Source: Pseudomonas viciae
GTDB lineage: Bacteria; Pseudomonadota; Gammaproteobacteria; Pseudomonadales; Pseudomonadaceae
Length of the DNA stretch: 64,000 nt
Reading direction: 5' to 3'
NCBI RefSeq assembly: GCF_004786035.1
Contig: NZ_CP035088.1
Coordinates: 2,392,001-2,456,000, forward strand
This document shows positions 26,730 through 36,200 of the stretch, one piece after another. The translations under genes were made by a program, and so were the position numbers. Each line of letters begins with the position of its first letter. The first letter of the stretch is position 1. The notes under the pieces are model-generated. The model had not been told where the DNA came from and searched no databases. It was given only the letters and a program-made list of their open reading frames with translations.

Positions 26730-27932
26730 CTAGATGCGTGGAAAACCATGGTGCCTGGCGGACCACACCACCGTTAACGTGATGATCAGAAGAGCGATCA
26801 GGGCAGGCGCAAACGCAGCGACGCCCAGGTAATCCAGCAGCACGCCCCCAATGATCCCGCCGCCCGCAATGGCCAGGTTCCAGGCTGTGACCAACATGGA
26901 CTGGGCGACATCCGCCGCATCTCCCGACGTCTTGGCTATTGCAGTCTGGAACAAGGTTCCCGCGCCTCCGAAAGCGATCCCCCAGGCCCCAACCGCGATA
27001 TAGATCACAACCAGGTTGTCGTTCTTCACCCACAGCATCAACGCCGCGATGGCGAACAGTGTCGTGCCGGCAAGCGTCAATGGCCGAAGATGCCGATCAA
27101 TCAGTACGCCGACGACCCAGATGCCCAGTAGTGACGTGACGCCGAAAACCAGTAGCACCTGCTCTGTGCGCTCGGCCAGTCCGGCCGCACCTAGGAATGG
27201 GGCGATGTAGGTGAAGAGAATGTTGTGTGCCAGCACGAACGAAAGCACCACGAACAGGACCGGTCGAACGCCCGGCAGCGTGATGACGTGGCCCAAGCCA
27301 AAGCGTTTGTTGGCGGTTTGGCCAGGGAAGTCAGGCACCTTCAGCCGCACCCAGACCATCAAGGCTATTGCAAACAGGCTCATGAGCGCGAAGCTCATCC
27401 GCCAACCGATCAGGTTGCCGAGCAGGGTCCCGGCAGGCACACCCAGGGATAATGCCAGTGGCGCACCGACCATGGCGATCGCGATGGCTCGGCCTTTTTG
27501 GCTCTCTGGCACCATGCGGGCGGCATAGCCTGCCAACAATGCCCAGAGCAGCCCGGCTGAAACGCCACCCAGCATACGGGCAATGATCGTCAAGCCGTAG
27601 CTGGTTGAAAGCGCCGTAACCGTGTTGGCAACGGCAAAGCCCGCGATCGCGGACAACAGCAGCGACCGTCGCCGCATGCCTTGGGTGGCTGCCGTCAGTG
27701 GGATAGCCGCGAGTAACGAGCCGATGGCATAGACCGTCACCCACTGGCCCGCGAGCGCCTCGGAAATGGCCAGCCCTTCGCTGATCTGAGTGAGCAGGCC
27801 GGCGGGCAATGCTTCGGTCAGGATCGTAATGAATGCGGCCAACGCCAGGGCAAACAATGATCCGATGGGCAGTGGCGCAGGGGCTTGCGCAACGTCTGGA
27901 GGGAGCTCGATGTGGGTATTGGCAATCGTCAT
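26730..27932 (-). CDS. MFS transporter (DHA1/arabinose efflux-like)
   Basis: A 400-residue major facilitator with 12 predicted membrane helices. It includes TEALPAGLLTQISEGL in helix 1, the A-motif-like loop TQGMRRRSLLL and the motif GVSAGLLWALLAGYAARMVP of drug-type exporters. These features fit the YdhP/arabinose-efflux subfamily. It is divergent from a LysR gene across 150 bases and is likely its target. The substrate is unknown. Confidence 0.85.
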   Translation of the reverse strand: MTIANTHIELPPDVAQAPAPLPIGSLFALALAAFITILTEALPAGLLTQISEGLAISEALAGQWVTVYAIGSLLAAIPLTAATQGMRRRSLLLSAIAGFAVANTVTALSTSYGLTIIARMLGGVSAGLLWALLAGYAARMVPESQKGRAIAIAMVGAPLALSLGVPAGTLLGNLIGWRMSFALMSLFAIALMVWVRLKVPDFPGQTANKRFGLGHVITLPGVRPVLFVVLSFVLAHNILFTYIAPFLGAAGLAERTEQVLLVFGVTSLLGIWVVGVLIDRHLRPLTLAGTTLFAIAALMLWVKNDNLVVIYIAVGAWGIAFGGAGTLFQTAIAKTSGDAADVAQSMLVTAWNLAIAGGGIIGGVLLDYLGVAAFAPALIALLIITLTVVWSARHHGFPRI

Positions 27933-28082
27933 GGTTCACCTTTTGGCGGCGCTGTTGACGCACTCGACGGTGTCGTCAATTACGGGGTCGGTACTGGCCA
28001 CTACGGTAGGTGCCTGCCTTGGATGAGACAAGAATGCTAGAGTACGTAACACATCGGAAAAAATGTCCGCAATGGGGTTGTC

Positions 28083-28967
28083 ATGGCATCGTTAAGCGGG
28101 ATTGATTTTTTTGTTCGGGCCGCTGAAACCCGCAGCTTTTCGGAGGCCGGGCGAGCGCTGGGTATTTCGTCCTCGGCGGTGGGCAAAAGTGTCGCCCGGC
28201 TGGAGACACGCCTGGGCGTACGGCTGTTTCACCGCAGCACACGGAGCATCACGCTGACGGCGGAGGGCGCGCTTTTTCTCGAGCGTTGTCGGCGCATTCT
28301 CTGCGAAGTGGAAGCGGCGGAATTGGAGTTGTCCGAAACCCGGAAAGCGCCACGGGGCAAGCTGCGGGTGAGTGTGCCGCTGGTTGCGGATTTGATCATG
28401 CCCACGCTGATCGCCTTCATGCGTCGCTACCCGAGCATTGAACTGGACCTGGATTTTTCCGATCGGTTGGTGGACATCATCGAGGAAGGTTTCGATGTGG
28501 TGATTCGTACCGGGGAGCCGAATGACTCCCGGCTGATGTCGCGTCCATTGGGCACGTTCAAGCTGCTGGTGGTCGGTTCACCCCAGTACTTCGCCAAACA
28601 CGGTACGCCGCAGGTGCCTACGGATCTGCTGCAGCATGCCTGCCTGCTCTATAAATTCCCCAGCACTGGCAGGCTGCAGGTCTGGCCAGTCAGGCAAGAA
28701 GGCGAGGTTGAGCTCAACCTCCCGGCAGCCTTGCTGTGCAATACCACCGAGGCCTTGCTTCATGTCGTGCGTGATGCATTGGGGATCGCCTGTGTGCCGG
28801 ATTTTACCGTGCGTGATGCCCTCGCTAACGGTGAACTGGTCACCGTCCTGGACGATTTCAATCAGCACCAGAGCACCTTCCGGATGCTATGGCCCTCCAG
28901 CAAGCACCTGGCACCGAAGCTTCGGGTGTTCATTGATTTCATGAACGCGGAGCTGTTCAAGCGCTGA
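28083..28967 (+). CDS. LysR-family regulator, divergent from the MFS gene
   Basis: A 294-residue LysR regulator. The N-terminal winged helix (FFVRAAETRSFSEAGRALGISSSAVGKSVARLE) belongs to the CrgA/AaeR-like subgroup, and a PBP2-type effector domain covers 90-290 (LRVSVPLVADLIMPTL). It faces away from the MFS exporter gene, a typical arrangement for control of an efflux gene in response to the exported compound. The 150-base shared region should contain its T-N11-A boxes; no site was firmly identified. Confidence 0.88.
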   Translation: MASLSGIDFFVRAAETRSFSEAGRALGISSSAVGKSVARLETRLGVRLFHRSTRSITLTAEGALFLERCRRILCEVEAAELELSETRKAPRGKLRVSVPLVADLIMPTLIAFMRRYPSIELDLDFSDRLVDIIEEGFDVVIRTGEPNDSRLMSRPLGTFKLLVVGSPQYFAKHGTPQVPTDLLQHACLLYKFPSTGRLQVWPVRQEGEVELNLPAALLCNTTEALLHVVRDALGIACVPDFTVRDALANGELVTVLDDFNQHQSTFRMLWPSSKHLAPKLRVFIDFMNAELFKR

Positions 28968-29055
28968 GCCTGCTACTCGCCCGGAGCCGTGGTTGGGCTC
29001 CCGTTGCTCCAACACTCGGGCCAATTCAGGGGCTGCACAGGGTCTGGCCATCAGC

Positions 29056-29817
29056 TCATTTGCCACCGGTCACGTCGAGGAATGTACCGGTAACGAATGA
29101 TGCCTCTGCACTCGCCAGCCATAGAATGGCCCGCGCCACTTCCTCCGGCTGACCACCCCGGCCCATGGGGATCGAGTCCTTGACGCGATCGACCCGCCCC
29201 GGCTCGCCGCCGCTGGCATGCATTTCGGTATAGATGTGACCGGGGCGAATACAGTTGACGCGTATCCCTTCCCGGGCGACCTCTTTGGCCAACCCGATGG
29301 TGAAGGTTTCCAGGGCTCCCTTTGACGCCGCATAGTCGACATATTCATTGGGGCTGCCGAGGCGTGCCGATGCCGAGGAAACATTGATCACCACGCCGCC
29401 CGGACCGTTGTGCCGGTAAGACATGCGCTTCACCGCCTGTTGAGCACAGAGGATCGGACCGATGGAATTGACCGCGAAGATGCGCTGCATGCGTTCGAAA
29501 CCGAGGTCCTCCAGGCGTGATTGAGTCGACAGTACCCCAGCGTTATTGACCAGTACGTCGATGCGCCCGAACGAGCGGTCGATGGCCGCGAACAAAGCGG
29601 CGACCTGTTCGGGGTCCGCGCTGTCGGCCCGCATGGCTAACGCCCGACGTCCCAATGCCTCGACATCTGCCGCCACAGCCAGCGCTGCGGGTTCGTTGGC
29701 AACGTAGCTGATCGCGACGTCATAGCCTTGCGCGGCGGCTAGCCGCGCGGTGGCGGCACCCACTCCGTGGCCGCCGCCGGTTATCAGAATCAGCGGTGCC
29801 TGCGAGACGTTTTTCAT
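29056..29817 (-). CDS. Short-chain dehydrogenase/reductase
   Basis: A 253-residue SDR with TGGGHGVGAAT, NNAG at about residue 90, VSSASAR and the catalytic YAASK, ending FVTGTFLDVTGGK. It resembles the YgfF/glucose-1-dehydrogenase branch. It lies 37 bases downstream of the broken EamA permease gene on the same strand, so the two probably formed one operon. The substrate is not assignable. Confidence 0.88.
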   Translation of the reverse strand: MKNVSQAPLILITGGGHGVGAATARLAAAQGYDVAISYVANEPAALAVAADVEALGRRALAMRADSADPEQVAALFAAIDRSFGRIDVLVNNAGVLSTQSRLEDLGFERMQRIFAVNSIGPILCAQQAVKRMSYRHNGPGGVVINVSSASARLGSPNEYVDYAASKGALETFTIGLAKEVAREGIRVNCIRPGHIYTEMHASGGEPGRVDRVKDSIPMGRGGQPEEVARAILWLASAEASFVTGTFLDVTGGK

Positions 29818-29854
29818 CGAGAGTACCCCCTGCTACGGTGAGAATTTGGCCATG

Positions 29855-30681
29855 TCAGCCGATGATGAGGGTGCCGCTGGCGATCACTGCGCACGCCAGG
29901 AGCCGGCGAGCGGTCAGTGTCTCGCCGAGGAACACGTAGCCAATCAACGCCGCAAACAGCACGCTGGTTTCGCGCAAGGCTGATACCGCCCCCAAGGGCG
30001 CTTCGTTCATGGCGTAGATGACTATTCCATAGGCCAGCAAGGAGACCAGCCCGCCGAACAGGGCGGTCAATAGGCCGGGCCGGACGGAGAATAAGCTGCG
30101 GGTGTCGCGTAGGCCGATGTACACCGCAGGCATCAACACGCCCCACAAGTGCACATCCACACGGTGTAGGCGAGCGGTGCGCCGGAGAGCCGGGTGCCGA
30201 TGCCGTCGGTGACACTGTAGGCCGCGATGAAACAGCCCGTTCCCAGCGCATAGGGCAGGCTGGGCACCGACAGGTTGCGTCCCCTGAAGGCCAGCGAAAT
30301 GATTGCGCCCGACACCAGCGCAATACCGAGTAACGCGCTGGGGGCGATGTTTTCTCCAGCAAAGACGGCGGCGCCCAGGGTGATCAACACCGGTGACGAT
30401 CCACGGGCAATCGGATAGGTCTGCCCCAGGTCGCCGACCCGGTAACTGCGCACCAGAAACAGGTTGTAGCCGACATGCAGCAACGCCGAAAGCAGCGCAT
30501 AGCCCCAACTGGCAGCCGCGGGTGGCGCCAGGAACGCTGCGGCGACGGCACTGGCGATGGCGACGGCGATGCACATGATCGTCATTGACCACAGCCGATC
30601 GGCGCCGCCACGCAGTAGCGCATTCCAGCTGGCATGCAGGAGCGCGGCGAAAAGAACCAGCAAGGTGATATGGATAGGCAT
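29855..30681 (-). pseudogene. EamA/DMT-family permease split by a frameshift
   Basis: The first ~175 residues (MPIHITLLVLFAALLHASW onward, with YPIARGSSPVL and FAGENI) run in one frame to a stop at 30133. The last ~100 residues (LWGVLMPAVYIGL, GAVSALRETSVLFAAL, GYVFLGETLTARR) continue in another frame to 29855. The break is at about 30150, where a single missing base between VWMCT and LWGVL would restore one 275-residue, ten-helix drug/metabolite transporter. Either the gene is freshly inactivated or the assembly has a one-base error. The rest of both halves looks well conserved. Confidence 0.8.
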
Positions 30682-30756
30682 GCGCCATTTTAAGCAGCCC
30701 AATTGCCCGGACTACAGCGAAGTCTCCTCATCGATTCATGAGTAAAACCTCATGCA

Positions 30757-31686
30757 TCACCCATAGGCGCATTGGACTTTCAGCGCCTCGCTCATCAACC
30801 ACTGGCGGAAGCTGACGATGTGCGGCTGCGATTCGATGCCTTTCGGACAAACGAAATAGTAGGCCAGCGGTGATGGGAACGGCACATCGAACAACCGCAC
30901 CAGACGGCCATCGCCGATTTCGGTTTCAACATGCCCGCTGCGCACCAAGGCGACGCCCTGGCCGAGCAAAGCGGCCTCGACCGTCATGTTGGTATCCCCA
31001 AATCTGACGCTTTCCTTGAGCGGCAAGAACTCCAGCCCGACCTTTTGAAACCAGACCTCCCATTTAGGCACGAGCTCGGCGCCATCTCGGGTCAGCAGCG
31101 GGTAGTGCAACAATTCGGCAGGGCTGCGCGGTGTCCCGAAGCGCTGCAGCAGATCGGGACTTGCCACCGGAAACACCTGCTCGCCGAACAGGAACTCCGA
31201 ATGAAGGCCTGGGTAAATGCCCTTGCCGAGCCGGATCGCAACATCGGCCTGGGCGCTGGAGAAGTGGATGATCTTGTCCGTGGTGTCCAGCGAGACCAAC
31301 AGCTCGGGATGCTGGCGGGAGAGACTCGGCAAGCGTGGCAGCAGCCATTTCAACGCGAAGGAATACGTGGTGCTGACCTCGAGCCGGACCCTGCCTTTCT
31401 GCTCGCGCAGATCGCCCAGAGTCGCCTCCAGGCTCATGAAGAATTCCCGCACGATGGGCGCCAGCGTAGCCCCCGCTGCCGTGAGGCTCAACGACTTGCC
31501 ACGCTCGAACAATTGCAATCCCCAAAGCTCCTCGAGATGCTTGAGCTGGTGGCTGACTGCGCTTTGAGTGACATGCAACTCGTTTGCGGCAGAGGTAAAG
31601 GTTGTGTGTCGGGTGGCAACTTCAAAGGCACGCAATGTAGCGGTCGGTGGCAGATCTCTCATGTATAGGGTGTCCAGGCGAGTCAT
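30757..31686 (-). CDS. LysR-family regulator, GcvA-like
   Basis: A 309-residue LysR regulator. DLPPTATLRAFEVATRHTTF and AANELHVTQSAVSHQLKHLEE mark the GcvA/AmpR-like branch. The effector domain follows, with VSTTYSFALKWLLPRL and the short C-terminal FRQWLMSEA typical of this branch. ATG 31662 (MRDLPPTA) is an equally plausible start by family alignment; neither start has a clear ribosome site. It is beside the EamA/SDR unit on the same strand. The target genes are unknown. Confidence 0.85.
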   Translation of the reverse strand: MTRLDTLYMRDLPPTATLRAFEVATRHTTFTSAANELHVTQSAVSHQLKHLEELWGLQLFERGKSLSLTAAGATLAPIVREFFMSLEATLGDLREQKGRVRLEVSTTYSFALKWLLPRLPSLSRQHPELLVSLDTTDKIIHFSSAQADVAIRLGKGIYPGLHSEFLFGEQVFPVASPDLLQRFGTPRSPAELLHYPLLTRDGAELVPKWEVWFQKVGLEFLPLKESVRFGDTNMTVEAALLGQGVALVRSGHVETEIGDGRLVRLFDVPFPSPLAYYFVCPKGIESQPHIVSFRQWLMSEALKVQCAYG

Positions 31687-31819
31687 CAGAAATGCGTGTC
31701 ATGAGCGCTGGCTCATGATAGAGCATCATGGCCGCAATGGCCTGGTCGGTCGTTCAGTTGGTTGAAATCCTCTACGGTCGCGCGCGAAGCGGCCACGTTG
31801 AGACTATGCTGATGACCAC

Positions 31820-32161
31820 ATGGTCGATGCCTTGACTTGGAAATGGCAAATGGCACGGAATGCGACGCACCAAACGCTCTGCATTGAGTTCGGAAATGGG
31901 GCATGCGCGCAGGCGCCACTGAGAACTTCCCAGCAGATCCATTACGACTCACTGACCGAACTGCCCCATGACGCCTCCCCCGGCGACCGTTTGACTCCGT
32001 CGATCTTCCTTTCCAAACGCCCCAACGAACAATGGGCGGTGATGTTTCTTGGACTCGATCGTTTCCACCGCATCACCAATGTCCTTGGCTACCCGATGAG
32101 CAAATACGTCCATGAGCCGAGCGTAAATCCCAAGCGTGATGGAGAACCGCATGAACACTAA
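31820..32161 (+). pseudogene. Decayed GGDEF (diguanylate cyclase) domain relic
   Basis: The frame contains IHYDSLTELPHDASPGDRLT and, after a gap, AVMFLGLDRFHRITNVLGYP. These align with the start of GGDEF domains (HYDSLTGLPNR...DRL...AVMFLDLDRFKxINDSLGH). The second half of the domain with the GG(D/E)EF motif is gone, and the frame ends 11 bases inside the next gene. It cannot make c-di-GMP. The left part of the frame is not recognisable. This is a truncated remnant of a diguanylate cyclase. Confidence 0.6.
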
Positions 32162-33251
32162 ACCGATCCACAAAATCTTGTGGCGCTTCGCCGGCTGCGT
32201 GACCGGGCTGGCGATGGTTGCCGCCAGTCCGGCCCAAGCTGCCGACGGTGGCATCGCCAGCGGCCCTACCGCAAGCCATAGCATTGCCTTCAGCAATTCC
32301 TACGCGGGTAGCGATTTCCGCAAGGTGATGGTGCGCAACTGGCAGGAGATTGCGGCCCAGGCGCAAAAGGATGGCTTGATCCGGGAGGCCCCGGTGGTCA
32401 GCGCCAATAACTCGGCGTCGGAGCAAGCGGCCCATATCCAGGACATGATCGTCAAGGGCGTCAACGCCATCGTCATCCTTGCCGCGTCCGACACGGCCCT
32501 CAACGGGGTGATCCGCGATGCCTGCAACGCTGGCATCGTGGTGGTGGTCATGGCCAGCCTGGTCACCGAACGTTGCGTTTATACCGTGGACTACAACTGG
32601 TCTGCCATGGGGCGAGTGGAGGTGGACTATATCGCCGAGCGCCTCAAGGGGAACGGAACGCTGCTAGAGATCCGTGGCATTGCCGGCGATGCCACCGATA
32701 AAAACATCAGCGACGGCATTCGCAAGGCTGCCAGCGACTATCCGGGCCTGAAGTTCGCCAAGACCGTGTACGGGAACTGGACGGCTTCCGTGGCACGCAA
32801 GGAGGTGGCGCTGGCGCTGCCGTCGCTGCCCACCATCGATGCGGTCGCTACTCAAGGGGGCGACGGTTATGGCGCGGCCATGGCGTTCAAGGCGGCGGGA
32901 CGCCCTTTGCCGATCATCGTGATGGGGAACCGTCAGGACGAACTCGCCCTGTGGAAACAGGAGCGCGATGCCAATGGCTACGAGACCGTCTCGGTTTCCG
33001 CCTCACCGAGCGTCTCCCAGGTGGGTTTCTGGGTGGCCCAGCAGATTCTGGCGGGCAAGCAGGTGCCGAAGTTCGTCGAGGTGCCACTGGTACGCATCGA
33101 TGCGAAAGACCTGGACGCCTGGCTCGCTACTATGCCGGTGGGCGGGGCCGCCAATCCTTTCTACAGCCAGGCTTCCGTTGCGGCGATGATCGACGCGGGC
33201 ATCAACCATACGGCGCCGCCGGCGCCTTTGCCGGAGGTTACGAAGCAGTAG
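32151..33251 (+). CDS. Periplasmic sugar-type binding protein paired with a sensor kinase
   Basis: A 366-residue Peripla_BP_4 (ribose/galactose-binding like) protein. A signal peptide ends at about PAQA. The mature part has IAFSNSYAGSDFRKVM, DMIVKGVNAIVILAASDTA, a cysteine pair at DACNAG/TERCVY, and GGDGYGAAMAFKAAG. GGAG lies 6 bases before ATG 32151. No ABC permease or ATPase is adjacent; instead a hybrid kinase gene follows after 24 bases. That layout resembles TorT-TorS or LuxP-LuxQ, where the binding protein presents its ligand to the kinase. The ligand is unknown. Confidence 0.85.
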   Translation: MNTKPIHKILWRFAGCVTGLAMVAASPAQAADGGIASGPTASHSIAFSNSYAGSDFRKVMVRNWQEIAAQAQKDGLIREAPVVSANNSASEQAAHIQDMIVKGVNAIVILAASDTALNGVIRDACNAGIVVVVMASLVTERCVYTVDYNWSAMGRVEVDYIAERLKGNGTLLEIRGIAGDATDKNISDGIRKAASDYPGLKFAKTVYGNWTASVARKEVALALPSLPTIDAVATQGGDGYGAAMAFKAAGRPLPIIVMGNRQDELALWKQERDANGYETVSVSASPSVSQVGFWVAQQILAGKQVPKFVEVPLVRIDAKDLDAWLATMPVGGAANPFYSQASVAAMIDAGINHTAPPAPLPEVTKQ

Positions 33252-33275
33252 CGGCGGGCGAGGATGCGAGGCGCC

Positions 33276-36200
33276 ATGTTGACATTCAAACCCGTCAGGG
33301 ACAGGCCCATTGCCGTCAAAATTGGCCTGGCGGTCGCCGCACTGGTGTTCCTGATGTTGGCGGTGTCGCTCGTGAACCTCTACGGCCTGCGCGGCATGGT
33401 ACGTGCGGTGGATTCCGCCAGCCATTCCGCGGAAATTCTGGCGTCGGTCAACGGGGCCACCGGGCGGGTGGAAAACTTCATCGCCACCCGCGACCAGGAA
33501 AGCCTGAGCCAGGCCGAAGGCATGGTGGCGACGGCTATCGTCGGCCTCACCGCCATTCCGGTGGCAGAGGCGCAATCGCTCAAGGGCAGTCTACAGAGGC
33601 TTGCCTCGGCGATCGCTGCCTTGCGGGCGGCGACCCTGGCCATGGATGGCGAAACGGAGAACATGACAGCCCACTACGGCCGGATGCGAGAGGCGACGAT
33701 CCTCGTCGAACAGGGCATCGCCGACGGGCTGAAGGAGATTGATTCCCGCGCCGCCGACCACAAGGCGCGGGTAAGCAACATCGAAAGCGCCCACCGCATC
33801 CTGGATATCCTGCGCAACAGCGAAAGGATCATCACCGCCAATGTGGCCAAGATGCTGGTGACTGGTGATGGGGCGGCCGCCACCGCGGCGCAGAACGCTG
33901 GCGCGGCACTGCCGCCCGTGGTCGAGCAATTGCGCGAGTTGATGGGGGCGCCGCAGGAGGTGGAGACCCTGGAGCAATTGGCGACGGCGGTCGCTGCTGC
34001 CAGCCTGGCGGTCGAGCACCTTGGCGAGGCGCCCAAGCTCCGGGGCGGTGAGGCTTTGCGGCATCTCGCCGCCGTCGGGGATGCGGCCGGGCGCCTCGAG
34101 GCGATGTTGGATGAAGTGGGCGAGCACGTTGCCCATGACGCAAACGACATTCAGGCCGCCACGGGTTTGCTGCAAAATGCAGCCGCGTTGTCCAAGCGTT
34201 TCGCCGAGCGCGTTGCGACCCTGGAGGCGCAGACCTTGTCGTTTCGCTTGTCACCGTCGGCCGAGGTCGCCAGCTCTGTTGGCACCCTCCTGGACGAGCT
34301 CTCTCGTCTCTCTCGGGTTCTCCCTTCGTCCGTAGGGCTGCAAACCAAGGCTACGCCCCTGACGGTCTACGATCAGATTGCCGGCTACCGGGCGGCATTC
34401 GCCAGGTTCCATCAGGCGAGCAACGCCTTGAGTGGCGCGCGCGATCAGGTTCGCAACGAGGCACGCAGCGCCGGTCTGTTGGTGGCGCGCTTCGCGGGTG
34501 AAGCGCGCTCCGAGGCCCTGGTTCACAATGATCGCGGCATGCTTGCGACGGTGCTCGCGGGTACCGTCGCCATCCTGCTGGCTGGCGCCATCGCCTGGAG
34601 CACGTCGCGGTTTGTCGCGCAGCCCATCGTGGCCCTGGCCTCGGTCATGCGCCGGCTTGCGGCCGGCGACCTGAACGCCGAAATCGCCAGCGCCGGACGC
34701 GGCGACGAGATTGGGATCATGACCCGTGCGGTACGGGTGTTCCAGGAGAATGCCCTGCGCATCCGGGTGCTGGAAGCCGAGGCAGAAGCCGAGCGACAGC
34801 AAGTCCAGGCCTCTTTGGAAAGAATGGTCGCCGAACGGACCGACACGCTGCACCAGCAGACCGAGGTCCTGGAGGCGCAGGCCGTCGAGCTTATTCAGGC
34901 GCGCAACCAGGCCGATACGGCTAACCAGGCAAAGAGCGATTTCGTTGCCACCGTCAGCCACGAACTGCGCACCCCCCTGACCCTCATTCTCGCACCCCTG
35001 GAGCAGCTCTCGGCGGCGACCACACCACCGGCGGACTGGCATGTGCAAATCGACCGCGCCCAACGCAACGCACTGCGCTTGATGAACCGGGTGAACGACA
35101 TCCTCGATTTCTCCAAGGCCGAAGCGGGCAAGTTTGAGTTGTGTCCAACGCCAATGGACTTGAGCAAGGTGGTGGGTGTGCTGGCCGAGGATGCCGCCAT
35201 GGTGGCCGAGGGCAAAGGCTGCACCTTGACCTGCAGCATCGATCCCGCGCTTGGCACGGTGTTCCTGGACCCCCGACACTTCGAGAAGATTCTCCTCAAC
35301 CTGGTGAGCAATGCCATCAAGTTCACGCCCGCTGGCGGCACCGTGCACCTGGCCGTCACTGCGCTTGATGGCGAGCGATTTGAACTCGCGGTGCAAGACT
35401 CCGGGATTGGCATTGCCCCAGACAAACTGCCGCTGCTGTTCCAGCGTTTTTCCCAGATCGATAATTCCGCCACGCGCCACTACAGCGGCACAGGCATCGG
35501 TCTCGCCCTGGTCAAGGATCTGGTCAAACTGATGGGGGGCGAAGTCGGCGTCAACAGCGAGCTCGGACGGGGTTCGTGCTTCTTTGTTCGACTTCCGCTG
35601 GGGGCTGAGCAAGACACCGTGTCGACCGAAGCCAGCGCTATGCACGAGCGATCGTCAGCGAACGCAACGAGCACGACCGAGCAGCGCCACCTGCGTTTCG
35701 ACGACGGCGGCCATGGCAGTGGCAACGACCGAGCTTCGATGGACAGCGCAGACGGGCAGCCCCCGCAACACGCCGCGCAATCCAGAGTGCTGGTGGTAGA
35801 CGACAGCCCGGAAATGCTGAGCTACCTGCGCGAACTTTTGCACAACGACTACATCGTCGCCACCGCAGTTGATGGAGAGCAGGCCTGGGCACTCCTGCAG
35901 CGTCGCCCCATCGATGTCGTCCTCTCGGACGTGATGATGCCGCGGCTCGACGGCTTTGGCCTGACAGCCAGAATCAAAGCCAGCGCCGGTTTCGCCCATT
36001 TACCCGTGATCTTGTTGACCGCCCGAGGCGGCAGCGAGGCCTGTGTTTCCGGGCTGGAGAGTGGCGCCGATGACTATATCGCCAAACCCTTCTCGCCGCT
36101 GGAGCTCAAGGCTCGCGTTCGCGCGGCGCTACGCATGAGCCAGGTGCAAACCGAACTGCATGCAAAATCCCGTCAGGCGGGCATGGCCGAAATCGCCACG

